A DNA stretch of 64,000 nucleotides, taken from the NCBI GenBank assembly GCA_013398015.1, contig VZRR01005744.1, positions 124,001 to 188,000 of the forward strand. Direction: 5' to 3'. The translations under genes were made by a program, and so were the position numbers. The DNA is from Oreocharis arfaki (taxonomy: Eukaryota; Chordata; Aves; Passeriformes; Paramythiidae). Under the pieces are notes generated by a model, which was not told the DNA's origin, ran no database searches, and saw only the letters and a program-made list of their open reading frames with translations. Every line of letters starts with the position of its first letter. Position 1 is the stretch's first letter. Positions 30,659 through 46,720 of this stretch are shown here, one piece after another.

Positions 30659-33600
30659 GCTCTCAATGCCTCAATGTCTCGTTCCCTCTGCTGACAGCTT
30701 AAACTGTGAAGTGCAACTGCTCCTTTTGCAGCAGCCAGAAGGCTCTGAGTCAGAAGCCACAGAAGCAGTGGAGCTCCAGGAGCAGGTGATCCTGCAAGAA
30801 ACCTCCTGGTCTTGCCCCCAAGGGCTGCTCTTACCACTACAGCAAAGAGCCTTCCTCACCAGAGCCCAAACCAACTGAAGCCCCAAACCCTCCACCCCTG
30901 CCATCCTGGTGTCAAACCAAGCTGCCTCCTCCTCCCCCTACACCCGTTGTATCCTGCTAAGGATGTGGTAAAGCAGAACTTGTAGTCCTTCCATAGCAAC
31001 AGGGCAAGTAACTGTGCTAACACAGCAGCCAGGAAGGAAGGTGAGAGGGAGGATGTTCCATCTGAGAGAGGATGTGGTTGTTGGTACTGCAGCAGCTCAG
31101 AGAGATGCTGAAAGAGGTAAGATAACAGAGAGGAGTGATTAATTCTGGGGAGTGGCAAGGGAGGAGGATGTGATCAGCTCAATTGTAGCAGGACAGAGCT
31201 GATGAGCAACAGGCGATTAAGAGAAATAGCAACTGAGCCAAATACTGGATAGTGAGGGACAAATAAGACTATCCTTGGTTTTCTTGGAAGAAGCAAGTTT
31301 TTGATGGTAAATTATGTAGGTTACATGTCCTGGACAGCATGGACAGAAGCACAGCATGGAGCATTATCTAGGTGCTAGTTTGGTTTTATTCAGTTACCTG
31401 AAAAGGCTGTACTGAGGCATCACCTGCTGTCATCAGTGGGAGATCCTTCTAAAGATAGTTTTGCAGCTCTTGAAAGAGGAAATGTGCTTCTTAGAGGTGT
31501 CACAGTTTCATGCTCTTGAAAATGAATTTTACAGTTCTCTTTGAATAAGGAAAAGGCAAGGCTCAAAAATCACTGTTTGCAATGTCCAAGGACACTTTTC
31601 ATAGATGGCCATGATGCAGCAGCGATTCATTTCCTTCAAATAAATTTGTACACTTTGAGGTTTGAGGCACTGCATGACTTTGCCACAATGAGAACCATCT
31701 GTCATGAGCAGCCCATTCAGAAAGGAACACTTCTTTTCAAACCTACAATTCTGCTTATAAAACACACTCAAGAAACCCCAGAACAAGACACAGTTTTGTT
31801 TCAAAATACATTATAATGTACAAATTACAACCCAGGATGTAAGAAAGCTCTTAAAGAACAAGATAATAAGAGAGAAACTTCAACTAATGCCAGATGTAAG
31901 GTCAGACTATTTTTATTGAAGGACTGAGTGCATTTCAACCTTTTTATGCACTTGTTCAGTTATTTAAACTGAAGATAAACATACACATGCTGCTTCTTTT
32001 GGTGATTCTAGTGCAATTCAACTGATTTAAGTGAACTCATTTGTACTAGGTATGAGGATAAACAGCTGAATCTAGACTTTAAAATCCAGACTCATTAGCT
32101 AAGCAAAGGCTCATAACTACTAAAATCTACTGGGGCCAAAGAAATGATGCATCTCTACCATTAGCATTAATTACACCCACAAAACTCAATTTAAAAAAAA
32201 GAAACAAAAACCAAAGAAACAAAACAAAGCAATGCTAACGTCCTCATTCTGTTCATCCTGGGGGAACAGGAATGGGATAAAGATTTGGTTTTTGCTGACA
32301 ATATCCAGAGCTGCAGCCTGAAAGCTGCGAGGACCCACAGGGATTCACTGTTCCGTGCATTATAAACAAGAGCTTTGAAAATGAGCAGATCCTCCTGGTT
32401 TGTGGGGCTCTTCTGCTGGGAGGGTATAAATCATGAGCTGCAGCAGAGCTCCAGATCTGAGCTACCTCCCCCAGGAGCTGCAGCATGGTAACAATGCTAA
32501 ATATACGCTGCTGTTGTTCCAGGAAGGTTTTTCAGTTGACAAATGTTGCAACTTTTCACTGTTCCCCAGCACCATCCCACTTCCCTGATTTAATACACAC
32601 CCATTCATTTCTTCTGAAATTATTTGAACAAATGCAATTTTAGAACTAATTCCCAGTAAATCTTCTGCTGTCTGGCCACATCTTGGATTAACTGTTGACT
32701 GATTTTCATCCTCTTTTTTTTTTTTCCTAGTCTGCAAAGCTCTCCCTTAATAATACCAGCTGTTAAAACAAAGATCAACAAGAGCTCTTGCCCACGGTTT
32801 CCCCTTTGGGCAGCTGTGTACTGATTATTAAAAATGAGCCACAGAGTGTTCCTGCTTATTGCATGGCATGGATAACTACAATAGAAAGCCAAACAAGCCT
32901 GCTGATCCATTTAAAAAGAACACACACAAAAAAGGAAATTCTGCCCTCTTATCCAAACCCATACTCAATCACAATAGCAGAATCTTATTCACAAGAACAA
33001 TACTTCAAACTGTAGCAGTCTGTGGGAATGGGTTTTTTTGGGAAATTAGCTTTTTGCCCAACTTCTTCACAAACCAATGCCATACTGGCTTCATCACGCA
33101 GAATACCCAAGTTGTTCTATGCATCCTCCAAGACAAAATTTCTTCTTTAGTATCAAACTTTTTTGAATACAATTCAGCTCTGAGCACACAGTTGGAGTTT
33201 AGGAAAGGGTTTTGGGGGGATTAATTAGATTTTTTTTTTATATAACCACTTAAAAACAATCAGTGACATTGTTACACTTTGCAAATAAGAGCCCTTGATC
33301 TCTTATTATCTATCAAAATCGGCCCAAAAAGATAACAGCTAAAAACAAGCAAAGGTCTCACCAGGTATGCCTGGTATTCTCAACAGCAAAACTTCTAATC
33401 TCCACTAAATAAATCCCCTGGTGGGTGTAAACTGAGGACGTGTGCAAAGCTCTTTTCTACACACGTTAATGCAAAGATGTATTTATTCACTAAACACAAC
33501 AGGCTTTACTCCTGATATTCCTTTTCACCTCCTCCCCTGGCTGTGAAGCCAGAGCTGACCAAACCCTAATGCAGGCACTGTGTCCTTCCAGGATATTTAT

Positions 33601-36600
33601 GCAGACACTTGTAAAAGGAAAATGTTGTAAAAATCACTAATTCTGCTTAGCTTGAGGCTGTCTCCTGGAATCATTGGAGCAACAGCAATAACTAGGGTTA
33701 AAAAATAAGCCCCCCACTTCAGAGTGTTCCAAACCCTTCACTAAAGTTCAAAAGAAAAGTGAAGATCTGAACTGACTGTTCCCTCCTCTAATTTCCAAAT
33801 TAAATGGAACTGCTGAAAAACTTCTTTGTAGATGGGGTTCAAAGAGCATTTAATACCTTAAATACCATGACATGACAAATACAATCCTAGATTTTTCAAG
33901 AGCCACTTCACACTCAAGACCACATAAGATTACTGCTATGCCTGAAGTATTTCTATCTGCCATTGCATTCCATTTTTAACCCAGAAATTAGATTAGGTGC
34001 TTCCACTCTGATCCAAGAAATAGTGAAGTTTCCAGAACAGGAAGATTATCAGATACATGCAACTCAGAAATCTAATGCAATAGATAGAATGACAATGTCA
34101 GAGTGCATAACATTTAAAATGTCTGCAAACAACAAAGTTGGTCACTTCAAAATATGCTAACAAACTCTGTTCAAAGTGCATTTCTTAATTCAGAATTATC
34201 TACTCATACACTCCACTCTGCGGAGTGGAGTCAAGCTACACTGGCAAAAAATGGATAAATTTTGGAACTAGGCTGGAAATATAATATAAGCAAAGAGCCA
34301 AAAGAAAACTTTATGCCTTAAAATCCATCTATCAGGGCTTCTCACACAGCTTTTTTATTACAATAAGACCTGGCCCTTCCTACAGCTGTAGAAATGGCAA
34401 CCAAGACAGACCTCCAACATCCTGTCACATATTCTTTTATCCTTTCTCCTCTCAGTTTTTCACTGACAAACACTTCGGAGAAGAGCATAACCCCAGCTGT
34501 ATCTGCACTCTGCAATGTCTTAGAGTCAGGCCATTTATCTTGATTTTGACAAAAATATTGTTTCAGTCTGATCCTACTGGCATAAAATATTCAGAATTTT
34601 AGCTGATCCTTACCATGCTTCTCCTCCTCTACAAAAGACAACATCACCTGTACGGCCATAGAATTACCAAGGTAAAATACAGTCAGACCAAAACTAAAGT
34701 GGCAACTCTACCACTGACACATCTTGCAAAGGATCAGAACATCCACCTGTGCATCAAAGCATGAACTGCTATTGATAATAATTCTCCAACAACTTCAGTC
34801 TCTTATCCTTCAGAGGAAGAGAGCATATCTTCCTGTTCTCACATGCTCACTTCCGTGGCATTTCAATGAAGTTTATCCTCAGGTAACAACTCCCATTAAT
34901 TATAATGTGAACTAGTGTTACATTAAAGTTTAAATCTGAGGAAAAGTAATTGCATTTCCCTTAATAATCACTGTACAAAGCCTCTCAAACTCCACTGGGT
35001 CTCCCCCTTCTCCCAACAGAAGCCTCTCTCAGCTCTCAGTACTAAGACTGCAGCAAAACTAAATGAATGCATCAAAGTAGGTGGAATAAGAAAGGGGAAA
35101 TATTGTGCAAAGTGCTGACCCACCAGAAGCACACAAAGCATTTGTTCAGTGGTGACAATGAATAATTTAATCTGAGGCAAATTACCAAACAAACATCAAT
35201 TAAATTACATGCTAGACTACAAGAGAAAGTCCTCCCACACACATTTCAGGTTTGCAGAGTCAATAGAGCAGCACAATGTGCCCGGGATTGTGATGGAGTC
35301 ATCCGGGCTGCTCACTCAGGGATACTTGACATTCTCCACGGGACATGAGACAATTGCAAGAATCTAAAGAGAAAGAGGTAAATTTAACTCCATCACACTA
35401 AACAAACATTCACACAAGAAGAATAAAGAGACCACACGTCACCCAGACTTGTAAAATGCAAGAAATCAGAGTTCCCTACCCATAAATGACACTCACGAAA
35501 TGTGCAGAACTAGAGTTTATAGCACAATTATCTCTACCATCCATCAATTCTAAGTGCCTGAGCACCTGATCAGAAAGCATTTAAAGCAAGTCGTGGTAGC
35601 AGCAAAGACTCCCCAGGTCTAACAGCAGCCTCGTTGTGCCAAGTGCTGCCTCTACTTCAACAGATCCAGAACTGGGACCAGCTCACAGACATCAGAGACA
35701 CGTGGGGAACCACAGCGTGGCAAGCAAGACTCGGTGGTTTGCTGGCTGTGCCACAAGGATGCTGCAGGAGGCCACACTCCGAGCCCCAGTAGACAAAGCT
35801 CAAGTTCACTGTGCTGACCGTACTGTGCCAGCCAAGACAACCTAAAATTACAGTTTCTAGAAAGTAGGGCAGCTACTGACTGTCCAAACCTTTTGGTCTG
35901 GCTCCCTACACAGCCTCTGGCCTCTCAAAGAAAAACAGCCAGAACATTTTATGGAAATAAATCAACAATTACAGTCTCTTTTGACCAATATGGCTTGGAA
36001 ACCTAAGCATTAGGAATAAATGACATTTTGCCATCCTGAGCTAGAAGAGCAACATCCTTTGATCCTTTAAGTAAGGACTGCTTCCCCCAGCAAGAATATT
36101 CTGCTCTTAAGCTGGACAGGCAAGTCTAGCTGAGCAAAAGCGGTAATCCAGTTTTCTTGTGACAACAATCTCATTTCATTTGGTTCCAAAAACATGTGAA
36201 TATTTTATAACTCATGCTATAACAACGATGATACCATGATATAGATTTCAAGCCCTCACTGTACTTGAAGAAATATCTTTACAGTCCTAATGGGAATTAC
36301 ATCAGTAAACAGTCCCCTATTAATATAGTTTTCAGACACAGTCGTGAAGAAAATCACTACCCAATTTAAAGCAGTGCTTATTGAAGCCAAGATTAAAGCC
36401 ACACTTGGGTCACACCATTCTGACCACTTGCCTCTGCTCACCCCATCTTCTACAATTACATACTTGCCTAAATCCAGGAGCAGTAAAACAAGGGACAGCA
36501 TGGAACACTGGATTTTTTAGCTTTAAAATAATTTGGGTTCATCCTCTAAACAAAATAATCTACTTCAAAACCTTGAAAATAGACTTCTAAAGTTTTAAAC

Positions 36601-39600
36601 TTTCTGTAGTTTTCAGAAGCAATTCATATCCCTCTCCAGCTGCCAGGCAGAATATTGGTTTTGAGGAAGGAGGGTCCTGGCTCACTACACAAACACCAAA
36701 AAAGGAAAATGGTTTAATGTCATATCAGTTCTACTCTGGCATTTAAATATTAACTTAAAATGAAACCGAAAATACACATAAAATCAGGTTGACTGCATCC
36801 AGCCTCCTTAAAACCACATTATGTTAGTTTACCTAACTGCAAAGGCAAATATTTTTTCAACATAAATCCTATGCATAAAACCATGCAATAAACATATCCA
36901 TTGGCATCTAGATAAAGGCACTAATAGGAGGCTCATATAATCAGCTATACTGTAAAACCTAGAGCACAATCAAGCTCCAAGACAATTAATACTAACAGGA
37001 AAAGCTCTTAGTAACTTTCCTAAGCCCAGGATGCAAAACCTTTCTGAAATACAGATCTCCAAATTCTTTATAAAGCTGGTAAGGCTACGGCAAGCAGACA
37101 AGAATTTAAAACTCTCTTTTAAGGAGTTTAGAGCCAACAAAGCTCCTGGTATTTTAGTGCCATTGCAGGCTCTTGTAACACTGCAGGCATTTAGAAGCAC
37201 CAGCAAATTAATATGCTGCACCAACTCATTTAGTGAACAATCTCATTCAGATCTTAAGCTGCTTGTCCGGGGTTCTGAATGTGTGAGCAGGCTGAAAAAA
37301 TCTGAGGCGCCGCAGATATTTCCTGAAAGGGTGCTACAGTTTTTCAAGTGTAAAGCTGCTTGCTGTACTTTGGACTGGTTACTGGGACACCAATAAAAAG
37401 CATTCTTGTGTCTTGAGGGCAAACAAAACCAAGACCACCACACCACATACATCATGACGTGATTGGTCAAAGGACTAACACAAACCACGGTTAAATGTTA
37501 TTAAAATCTTTGTCATGGAGAGCTGCTGGTTATGCTTGGGTCAGTGTGACAGCACAATGTGTTTTACAGGAATATTTCTCAATTAATTGGTTTATTAGGA
37601 ATCTGTAATAGCAAAGTGTGCTGCTCACAGAACACAGGGGGTGGAACTTTGTGACTAAAACTACAGATACATCATCCTGATTTCCACCTTTCTCATGTTC
37701 CTGGAAGATCAAGTGGAAGGCTACCACAACACCACCAACAAATAAACACAGGGAATGCTTACATTACAACCTGCTCCTTGTGTTTTCCTATCACAGCAAT
37801 AACAAACCATAAAGCATCAAAAGAAGATGGCAAGCATAGTGCTACTCTTTTCTGTCACTATTGTGGGAGGAAGTCTAACAAATGCTTGTCATTTCCAGAA
37901 AGTAATGGATTCCCCAACTCTGTGGCATAAACAGTTGCACACAAATTGCACACAAATCTGTCACAAATTCACTTCTTCACAAGAAGAATGATTCTCCATT
38001 TAATATCAGCAGCTGATAACACAGCACTAACATCAAACACAGCCAGTTCAGACATGAAAGTACTGCAAACAGCTTAAGAGCAGACTGACATCTTGCAAGA
38101 GAACCATGAATTTAGGTCAGCTCATTGCTGTGCTGTTCAAGAGAGGAACAGGAAACAGAGTAAGATGTTGGTCGCTTGGGCTCCTCACTGTTTCCTGCAG
38201 CAAGATGAAAACTGCAGCCTACTTTCAGTACAACTTCTGCAAACTTGCTGCAACTGAACAAGCCGGCAAGGTGGAGACCGGGTATTCCATCCCAGAAACA
38301 GAATCTCCCTTTGTGGTAACATCCACAGGATTCACAGTGCAACAGCCTCCAAAGAGAGATGAAGCTGAGTCCTACATTATTTTTGCACAGGGCCATGTAA
38401 GACACCTCACAAATCTCACCTTTAAGGAGTAATTCATTCCTCAAATAAAAAGAAAACACACACATTCCATCCTCCCTTTATCAGGGATGTGTGAATATCA
38501 CCCCCACACAACTTCAGAAGTCTAGATTGGGAGGGTTTTAAGCAGATGCCATTAAATATTGATGTAGTATTTCATTTTTTTGCATGACTATTTATTCGAA
38601 GAGAATTAATTAGTACATTGAAAAAACAACTCTTTGAAATGTGGCTGTCAGACATACACACTTTTTATAACATCCAGGGAACACTGCAATTCTAGACACC
38701 TAAAATAAATTGTACTGTCAGCCTGCTATATTGATTTTCAATATCAGAAGATACAATAAAACAGATACCCTCTATTTTACTTTTAGGTTTGTCCCAGACT
38801 ACAGTAACTATTCAGTAGTTACAATTTCACAACACAGAAGAACTTTCATAACAAACATGGGCACAAGAGAACTTGCCATGTTTTACCCCAGACCAGAAGA
38901 GTCGTGCAATGGGAGAGGTTGAGGATTTCCACATCCTTGAGTGTCTTGTGCTCTCTCCTTCCAATCTTCCTTGTCTTTAATTCATGTCACACAATTTGCA
39001 GGACTGGCACCATCAGTGCCTGGATTGCACAGTGCCCATCCAGCACAAGGGGGGTGGGATCTCCAGCTAAAAATGCTGACAACAAACCCAAGTTTATGAA
39101 ACAAATAAATATTTAAATTTTAAAAACCAAGGGACTTCTGGAACAGTACAGTACTTTAAGCACTGCACGTATTAAATAAAAGCAGAAACTCAAGAGTTAG
39201 AGGGATTGACATCCTATAAATGACACTGAGGCTTTCCTCAACAGTCTTGCTAGATGGACTTCCAATTAATTTATTACTGAAATGAGATGGTGCAAGCCAC
39301 TTATTTCCAAAGTGGAAGACATTAAAGGGCAATAATGTTGTTCTTATTTTTGTGGAAGAGATGCCTAGCTTTGGATATGATGGTTCATCAGAGCAAATGA
39401 AAACTCATCACTTCAAAACACTTTTTAAAATTTTCAAATATCTTGCTGTTTTATTACATTGCCAATTCACTATCAGCAAATCTCTTCCCACTGCTCTGGG
39501 TCTCCTAGAATATGTTATTTGCTGTTCCTATGAGACTTGGTGTATTCAGCCGACCTACAGGACTCTTGCTAAACGTGACACTTCTGACTCCGTGAGAGGT

Positions 39601-42600
39601 TATCACACTGCAGTTTAGGCAACATCTTTGGAAATAAATGTTGCAAATTCTAAAGTATATGGTGATAAGATAAATCTTATGAGTAAGGCAAGAAAGGCAA
39701 AACAAACTGGTTTTAAGAATAAATAATCTACTCATGGGAAGGAAGATGCATGGGGGGAAATGGGAAAAAAAAGGGATATTAAAAATAAAGAACCTGCCCT
39801 GCTGCAGAACATCAGAAAAGTAAATTTTCTCTTTAGCAGAGCTCAAGACTAAGGTGTAAGGCATCTGCATAAACAATATGTCAGCCTTCCTCTCCTTCCC
39901 CTTTCCCTCTTCCTCAAATCTACACTTTGCTTACTTCAGCTTTCTTCCATTATAGGCTGCAGCTCTGCCTGTTGGATTAAAGAGCGCTCAAACACACAAG
40001 AAATGCTTTTGTTTGAAGAACAAACAGGAACCTCCTGTCCAACCTTTGACTTGAATGGGTCTGAGCTACTGATCTTCACACAGCAAGTGGAGCTTCTGGG
40101 CTCAGTTCCCTGAACATCCCATGACTCCCCAACTATTTTATAACACAGGGATAGACCAGTTGCTTGATGAGCAGTTGAATCATCTAAAAAATATGAAAGA
40201 GGATATCGACTTGAATCTACAAGATGCTTTATCTGCCAAGCAGGGAAAGCAAGTTTGGCCTCTGAACTGGACTGATTCAGAGAGGAAGAGGAAAACAAAT
40301 GTGTGTTTACCTACCTACACAGAGGGCAAAGAAAGAAAGAAATAATTTCTCACAAATTGACAAGAACATCCCCTCCCACAGTAAGGACAATGAGGTCTCT
40401 CAGTTCTCTACAGTTGTTCCCATGACAATACCTTCCACTTAAAATAGTTTTTGGAGGCTATAACTGGTCCAAAGGTTGAGTCAAAACTGCTCCCAGCCAA
40501 GGAAGGGAAAATAAAGGGTTTGTTTTTCAAAAACCCTGAAGTTCAAATCCATCTCTCCAAATTTTTGGCTGCTAATTCACAGCCCAAACTGGTGGGCCAT
40601 GAACCACTAGGATCAATGAAGTTTATGTTATGGGAGAAGACTTGGGCAGAGCATCTCTGAAGCCAGAGGCTAAAGATGACATCGCCGGACAGCTTCCACC
40701 AGGGACATTAAGAATTCACAGACATTAATAACAGAGAGCCACCCTAAAATATTCCAGCTTTCATGAAGTCCTCAGGCCTTACGGATATACTTGTAAAGGA
40801 TTCCAACATTCTAGAAAAAGAAAATTACTGCTTACCTGGCTTGGTCTGCAGAGCAAGATGGACCAAGACAAAGTGACTGAGAACTAAGAGCAAGACTGAA
40901 CAGGTGTCATGTGGGCTCCCTCACTTTTATTTTTTGAGTACTTTTGTACATAAATGACATCCATAACAATCAGTAAGCACATCTAACAAGGCTACTGACA
41001 TTTTATAGTAGGTTCTTGCTTATGAGCACTTACTATACTGACTAAAGCTCAGTGATCACGTTTCATTCCTCCTCCAAGCTAAAGAAAAGTAAAATTCCAA
41101 ATAAAGCTGAATGCAACCATGACAGCTTTATCCTTGCAAAATTCATGCAGACTGTGGACATTGCACATGCACAGAAACAATCACAACATTTTGCAAAATA
41201 AAGACATAGTACAATATGCATAAGATCCCACATTTCCTCAGTAGTGACTGTTGTTTAAAAATGGTGTATTTCCTGGCTGTAAGATGCCTAATTCTACTAA
41301 TTTGATATTTGTGACCATATCTATTTTTGGAACAGCTATGGAACACATACACAAAGGACAGAAAACAAGTTCTAAATGCAGTGCCATGAACAAAGCTGTA
41401 TAGCTCATGCATCCTTTCTTCCCCAAGAGAATCTGAGCATTAAGCACTGCACCACACAAAGAAAATGTATTGTGGACCCTTTTTTAAGGGTGATTTGTGC
41501 CTGGGGCTTTTTTCTGTTACTTTTGGGTTCATCTTCTGATTATTTTCAAATTTCTCCTATCCACAAAAGCCTCTTGAAGTGCATTAGGGCTTACACACTA
41601 GTCCCAGACTGTTTAATTTAGCCCTAATACCTTGAGGAAGCTTCAGGATGGATTGTTGCTGTTCCGATTAAGGAATCAATCCCACCCCCCCACGAAGAAG
41701 GATGCATGGATGCCTTGCCCCCAGAGGGAAATCAATAGTGCTCCACTGACCAACAACTCCCAAACACCATGTGTGTCGATCCATCATGAATAAAACTCCC
41801 AAACACTTCATTCTTACATTCTAACTGTAAAAAGGGGGTCTAAATTGCCATTATTTTGATATTTTTCACTTGTTCAACTCTCCTAGTGTGGATTCTGGCT
41901 TTTGATTCCTCTGTCACTATTCCATTAATTTTTGTTCCCAGAGATTAACCCACAAGCAAACCACAGAAGACTACACCGAGCCAACAGCATATTCAAGTCA
42001 ATACAAATGTCTATAATTGTGTGCATGAAACCCATAAATATCATGTAAAGTGTCTTCTGACCTCTGTGTGAATGGAGCACCCCATTCTGTCATGCTGTTC
42101 CCAACCATCAAGTACTTCAACTCAACTGCTAACAGCCAAGTGAAATATTTATATTTGTATTGTTTAGCTCAGCAAAGGTTTTTGTTAGTGGAACAATTCA
42201 ACACACTCCCTCAACCATTACACGGTGGCACTGTGATACTCTCCTGTCAAAGACTAAGTATTTTCCAAGAGTGACAACTATGCAGACCCACTCTCCAAAG
42301 ATGCCTAAATTAGGCACATGAGTTTCACAACAGCCCATTTTCTCACAAAAACGGACATTTTCCAACAATTACAGCTTTCCTATTTCAAGATTGTTTCATG
42401 TCACCCATATTGAACCTCTGAAAAAGGAGCTTTCAGCAATTTTATACATAATACAGGTAATAAAGATGATGCAGACAAGAATCAGAATAGGAACCACAAC
42501 GCAAAAATAAAACCAGCCCACAGTTATCCAGAGGAGGAGGTGGTGGGGAGATGCTCACATACAAGGAACAGATGCAAGCTCCTACCCCCTTCCAGGGTGG

Positions 42601-45600
42601 TCTCCTGGGCTACTCCAATACATCTCCAGACACATGCAGCCACACAGCCAGAGACACTTGATTTTATCTTTAAATAGAGCTGGAACCTAGCTAGCCCCCC
42701 CCTTCCAAAAATAAGGCTGTAAATCCCCAGGGCACTGGTTTAAATAGGCACCGAGTCACACGTCATGTGAGATGCATTCTCACTACCTAAAGGGTTGGCT
42801 GGTGCAATTCTGGGGTTCAGGGAAAGCATGCAACCATAATCTCTGAGTGCTGGGTGCCTTGGTCCTGGTGGTCAGGCTGGCAGTGCTTTGGGAGGATGGA
42901 GCCTCTCGGATCAGCTGATGATGGTGTCCTCGAGCAAAGCAGCAAAGGAACCCCTAACCAATACAACCACCACTGAAACATTTGCTTAGGAGTTGTTTTG
43001 CACACCACAAACTGAAGCAAAGCTGTGCAGTTTTCAGCTTTTACACATTAAGTTCCAAACACATGCCAAAAGCATCCTGTGCGAAACCCAGACACTTCAC
43101 AGCTCCAAAGACTTGTAAGGAAATAAAGGCTCTTGACCAGCACATAGAACCCTTTCCTCTCACCCTTTATTTTTAGGCTTTTCCAGTGGCTACACATGAG
43201 CAAAAGGATCTCAGACTATTATACCTGGGAGAGAGAGCCAGGATGGGTGAAAAAATATTTATGTAGTGCTCTATCGCGGCTCTCCCTGTTCAACCTATCA
43301 CTATCTCTCTCTGTTCAACCATTGCCAGTTTTCCTTCTACTACAGCAAAACCTGACTTACACACTCTTAATAAATGCCACTCCTGTAAGACCCACATTTG
43401 ACAGATCAATAGCCCTCAAGAGGGCAAGAAATATTTCTCTTCCCCGTTTAACTTTTGTTTGAGAAAAGACACTTCCATTCACTCCCTGCTCCATGACAAT
43501 CTTTTTTTTTTTGTAAATACAAGATAAAAGTGCTAAAGCATTTACCTCTGCCTAGAAGAGTATAATGCAAAGTGAAAAATATTATCTAAAAACATTTTGA
43601 ACTTATTTGCTAAAAAATTCCTTCAGGCTTTCTGCACAGATTAAGTGAATGAATAACAGCAGTGCACACAATTCTGGATAAAGCTTTTATTTGGGGATGT
43701 TGTCAAATATTCTTCCACAGTGAGTAAGGATGCAAAGTGCAACCAACGTGTATACATTCTAACCAGTACGTCAACTCCACTTAAACATGACATGGAAAAA
43801 GCCACATAAAATAGCAATACTACAAAGCCAAAAGAGGACTGCTAGGTCTCTGTGCTACTTTCTGCTTTACTTCATATCCAATCTTCATCCTTTGCTCCAT
43901 GCTTATTCCTTCCCCTGGTGCACCCACTATACTTTCTCCTGATCCCATCAAACTCTTGACTTGCCATTCCTAATGCACTAATCCCATTGCACATCCAGTC
44001 TGACAGCAAGTCACAATCCCACCCGTCCTGCCCAGAGCCCAGCCCTGCTCTCTCTCTACATGCTTTTATCCAAGCTGTTTCCTTGTTACTGACTGGTTCC
44101 TTGTTTTCTTTGTTTAAATTAATTTTCCCCTCCTGAGCTCACTGAGCTCATTTCTGCTGTTTCCTTCGCCCTGCTAGTCCTGCTTCACTCACTGTCAGAA
44201 CTGCCAATTTGAATTATCTCTCCTCAAATGACCCTCTCCATCATTCCTGGCACTTCCATCACAAGAACAGTTCCTAGACAAGCAGACCCAACTGTCTGTA
44301 ACTAGATCCCGGTATGATGTCTAGTCCTCCTTCTCCGCATTCAGTCTCTTGAATCAGGTGGTTTCCTCTCTGACCACAGCACCTCACTCACCCTCTGGTG
44401 AGTGTAACAAGAACCAGTCCATGACAACAGAAGAACCGGTTTGCTGCCACTAAGAAAGAATAAAAGTGGTCAGAGGGACCTTTACCTTGACTTGGTGCAG
44501 CCACGCTTTCCATACCCCCTCTCTCCCTGCTCACTGACCCACACTACTATTCCATGACACAGCCTGGATCCCACTCACCCAGAACTGTCCCCCAGCCAGC
44601 TTCTCCCTCCGTGCCACTGGGTGCCAACAAAAGAGCCTGAGAGCAGAAAAGGCTGCCCAGCCCCACCCTGGCCTTGAGCAGCCATGGCCTGGGAAGTCTG
44701 GCTGCTCTCCTGCAAGGACCAGACTGAGCCATCTTCAATTATTCTGTGGGTGACCTCATTTTGCCCCACAAAAATCCCTCCAAGGCCAAAACCTAAGCCA
44801 GCACCCAGGAAGATTTGGTCAATAACATCTTCAATGAGTACAGGCAAAGTGGTATTTTTCCAAAGACTTACAGGTTTGCCTAATTGAGGAATATTTTCTC
44901 AACAACAGCAGCAGGCATATCCCTGTTCAATGGCTTCTGTCTGACAAATTTCGAAACCTTGTTGCTCCAATGAATGGGAGCGCCACAGCTTTCCAAAACC
45001 AAAAAGGCATCATGTTCAGCATGGGCAATTCACTGGCCCTGGTAACAACTGAATGATCCTGACTGCTCTCAAACACAAAAAGCAAGGAGCAAGCACAGAA
45101 AGAGGAAAATTACAGCCTGAGCACCCTAACATGGAAAAAAACCGTAAGCAGCAGAAAATAGATTATTTGAACAGAAAATGTTAAATACATTCTTGGTAAG
45201 AAGGGCTCCCAGCTCAGTCTAGAATAGAGTCTGAGGCAGAGAAAACTGTCCAAGGCACAAAATAAGCAATTTCTTGGTGTTAATTGGAGCAAAATCTCCA
45301 GGAGTGCAGTTAGGAATAAGGAATGTGCTCAGAATCCTTGCAAGATGATCCTTCTCCTGTCACATAGGTAGCACTCCTTTATCCGCACATCCGCAGATTC
45401 AGTGCGGTGAAATTAAATTTTTGAACTATAAAATGAATGATTTACGAGAGAAATCGTACCTGCTATTCCCAGCAGAGTAAATCTAAATACTACAAACTAC
45501 CCTTCCCCTTCAGGGAATGAATGGTCCCAGCAGCACTTACACCAGCCCCACTGCAAGGGCAGAACTGAAGGCTTTGCTTTATAAAAACACTCAAGGTACC

Positions 45601-46720
45601 AGATAGAAGCACTTGAAAAACACTGAACAAGAAATGGCCAAGTGACACATTAAACGGAAGAAATCTATATTAGTTCAGCTACACCAAGAAGAATAATCTA
45701 CTCTGGGATTTCCTCAGGATTAAGGACTATCTGAGTGACTTGGTAGCTCATCGGAGACCATCCTTCTAAACCAGACATTAATTCCAAAGTGACTCCTTTT
45801 CAAGTTTTATTTCTTTACAGGGTTTCTGAGGGCATCTGGGGGATTGCTGTTGTTCTTTTGATTGTTTTACCAATTAGGTTGCCTCTTCCTCAAATAAATT
45901 AAGGACAACATTGCAACAGAACTGCTTCTTTATGTGCTTTACAACATGATCTGCTTCAGTGATCAGCAATGAACACCAGGCAAACAACATTTCATTCTTG
46001 CTCTTCACTTACAGAGGAGTTAATTTAGAAGCCCTTCTACAGTTTTTCCATTTTTAGACGCAAAAAGAAACATTTTATTTAATAATGCCAACAAACCATT
46101 CTTAATAAACTGAGCCAAAAGCAATTATTGACCAGGTTAATAACATTGTCTCCGAACAACACGGAAACAGAGTGATCAAGTTAAATTCCAAAGGGATCCA
46201 AACCACCCCACCACACCTGCTTGAGAAGAAAGACTAAAAGCATCATGTTCTGTACATAGATACTATATACATATATATACTACTTTACCACTGTTTTGTA
46301 TTTTAGAGCCAAAGCCATTGATTGAAAAGAAGGGCAAAAACTGCAATATGCCAAGAGACAACAGTATTTTACCAATGTAACCAGCTTACTGTTTTAAGGA
46401 AAAAAAAAATAGAAAAGCGGAGTTTCTGGGGGTAAAAGGAAGAAGTTTCATCTGAAGCATACAATTATACTGAAGGGGGAAGTTATTTAAAAATATTTAC
46501 ATGACCACTAAGGAAACTCAACAAAGCATTGGATTTTGACAGCTGGACTGGATTCAATATATAACCAATCTCAGCAGCAGTATTTCAAACAGGATGAAAG
46601 TGAATTTCCAAAAATTCATTAGCAGGTTACCTGTCCAGCAATCAAAGGCAATCATGTAAAGCAGGTTATTAAGTTACAATGTCACAGTGCAACAGTGGCT
46701 CCTACTCTTTATGTGAAATT

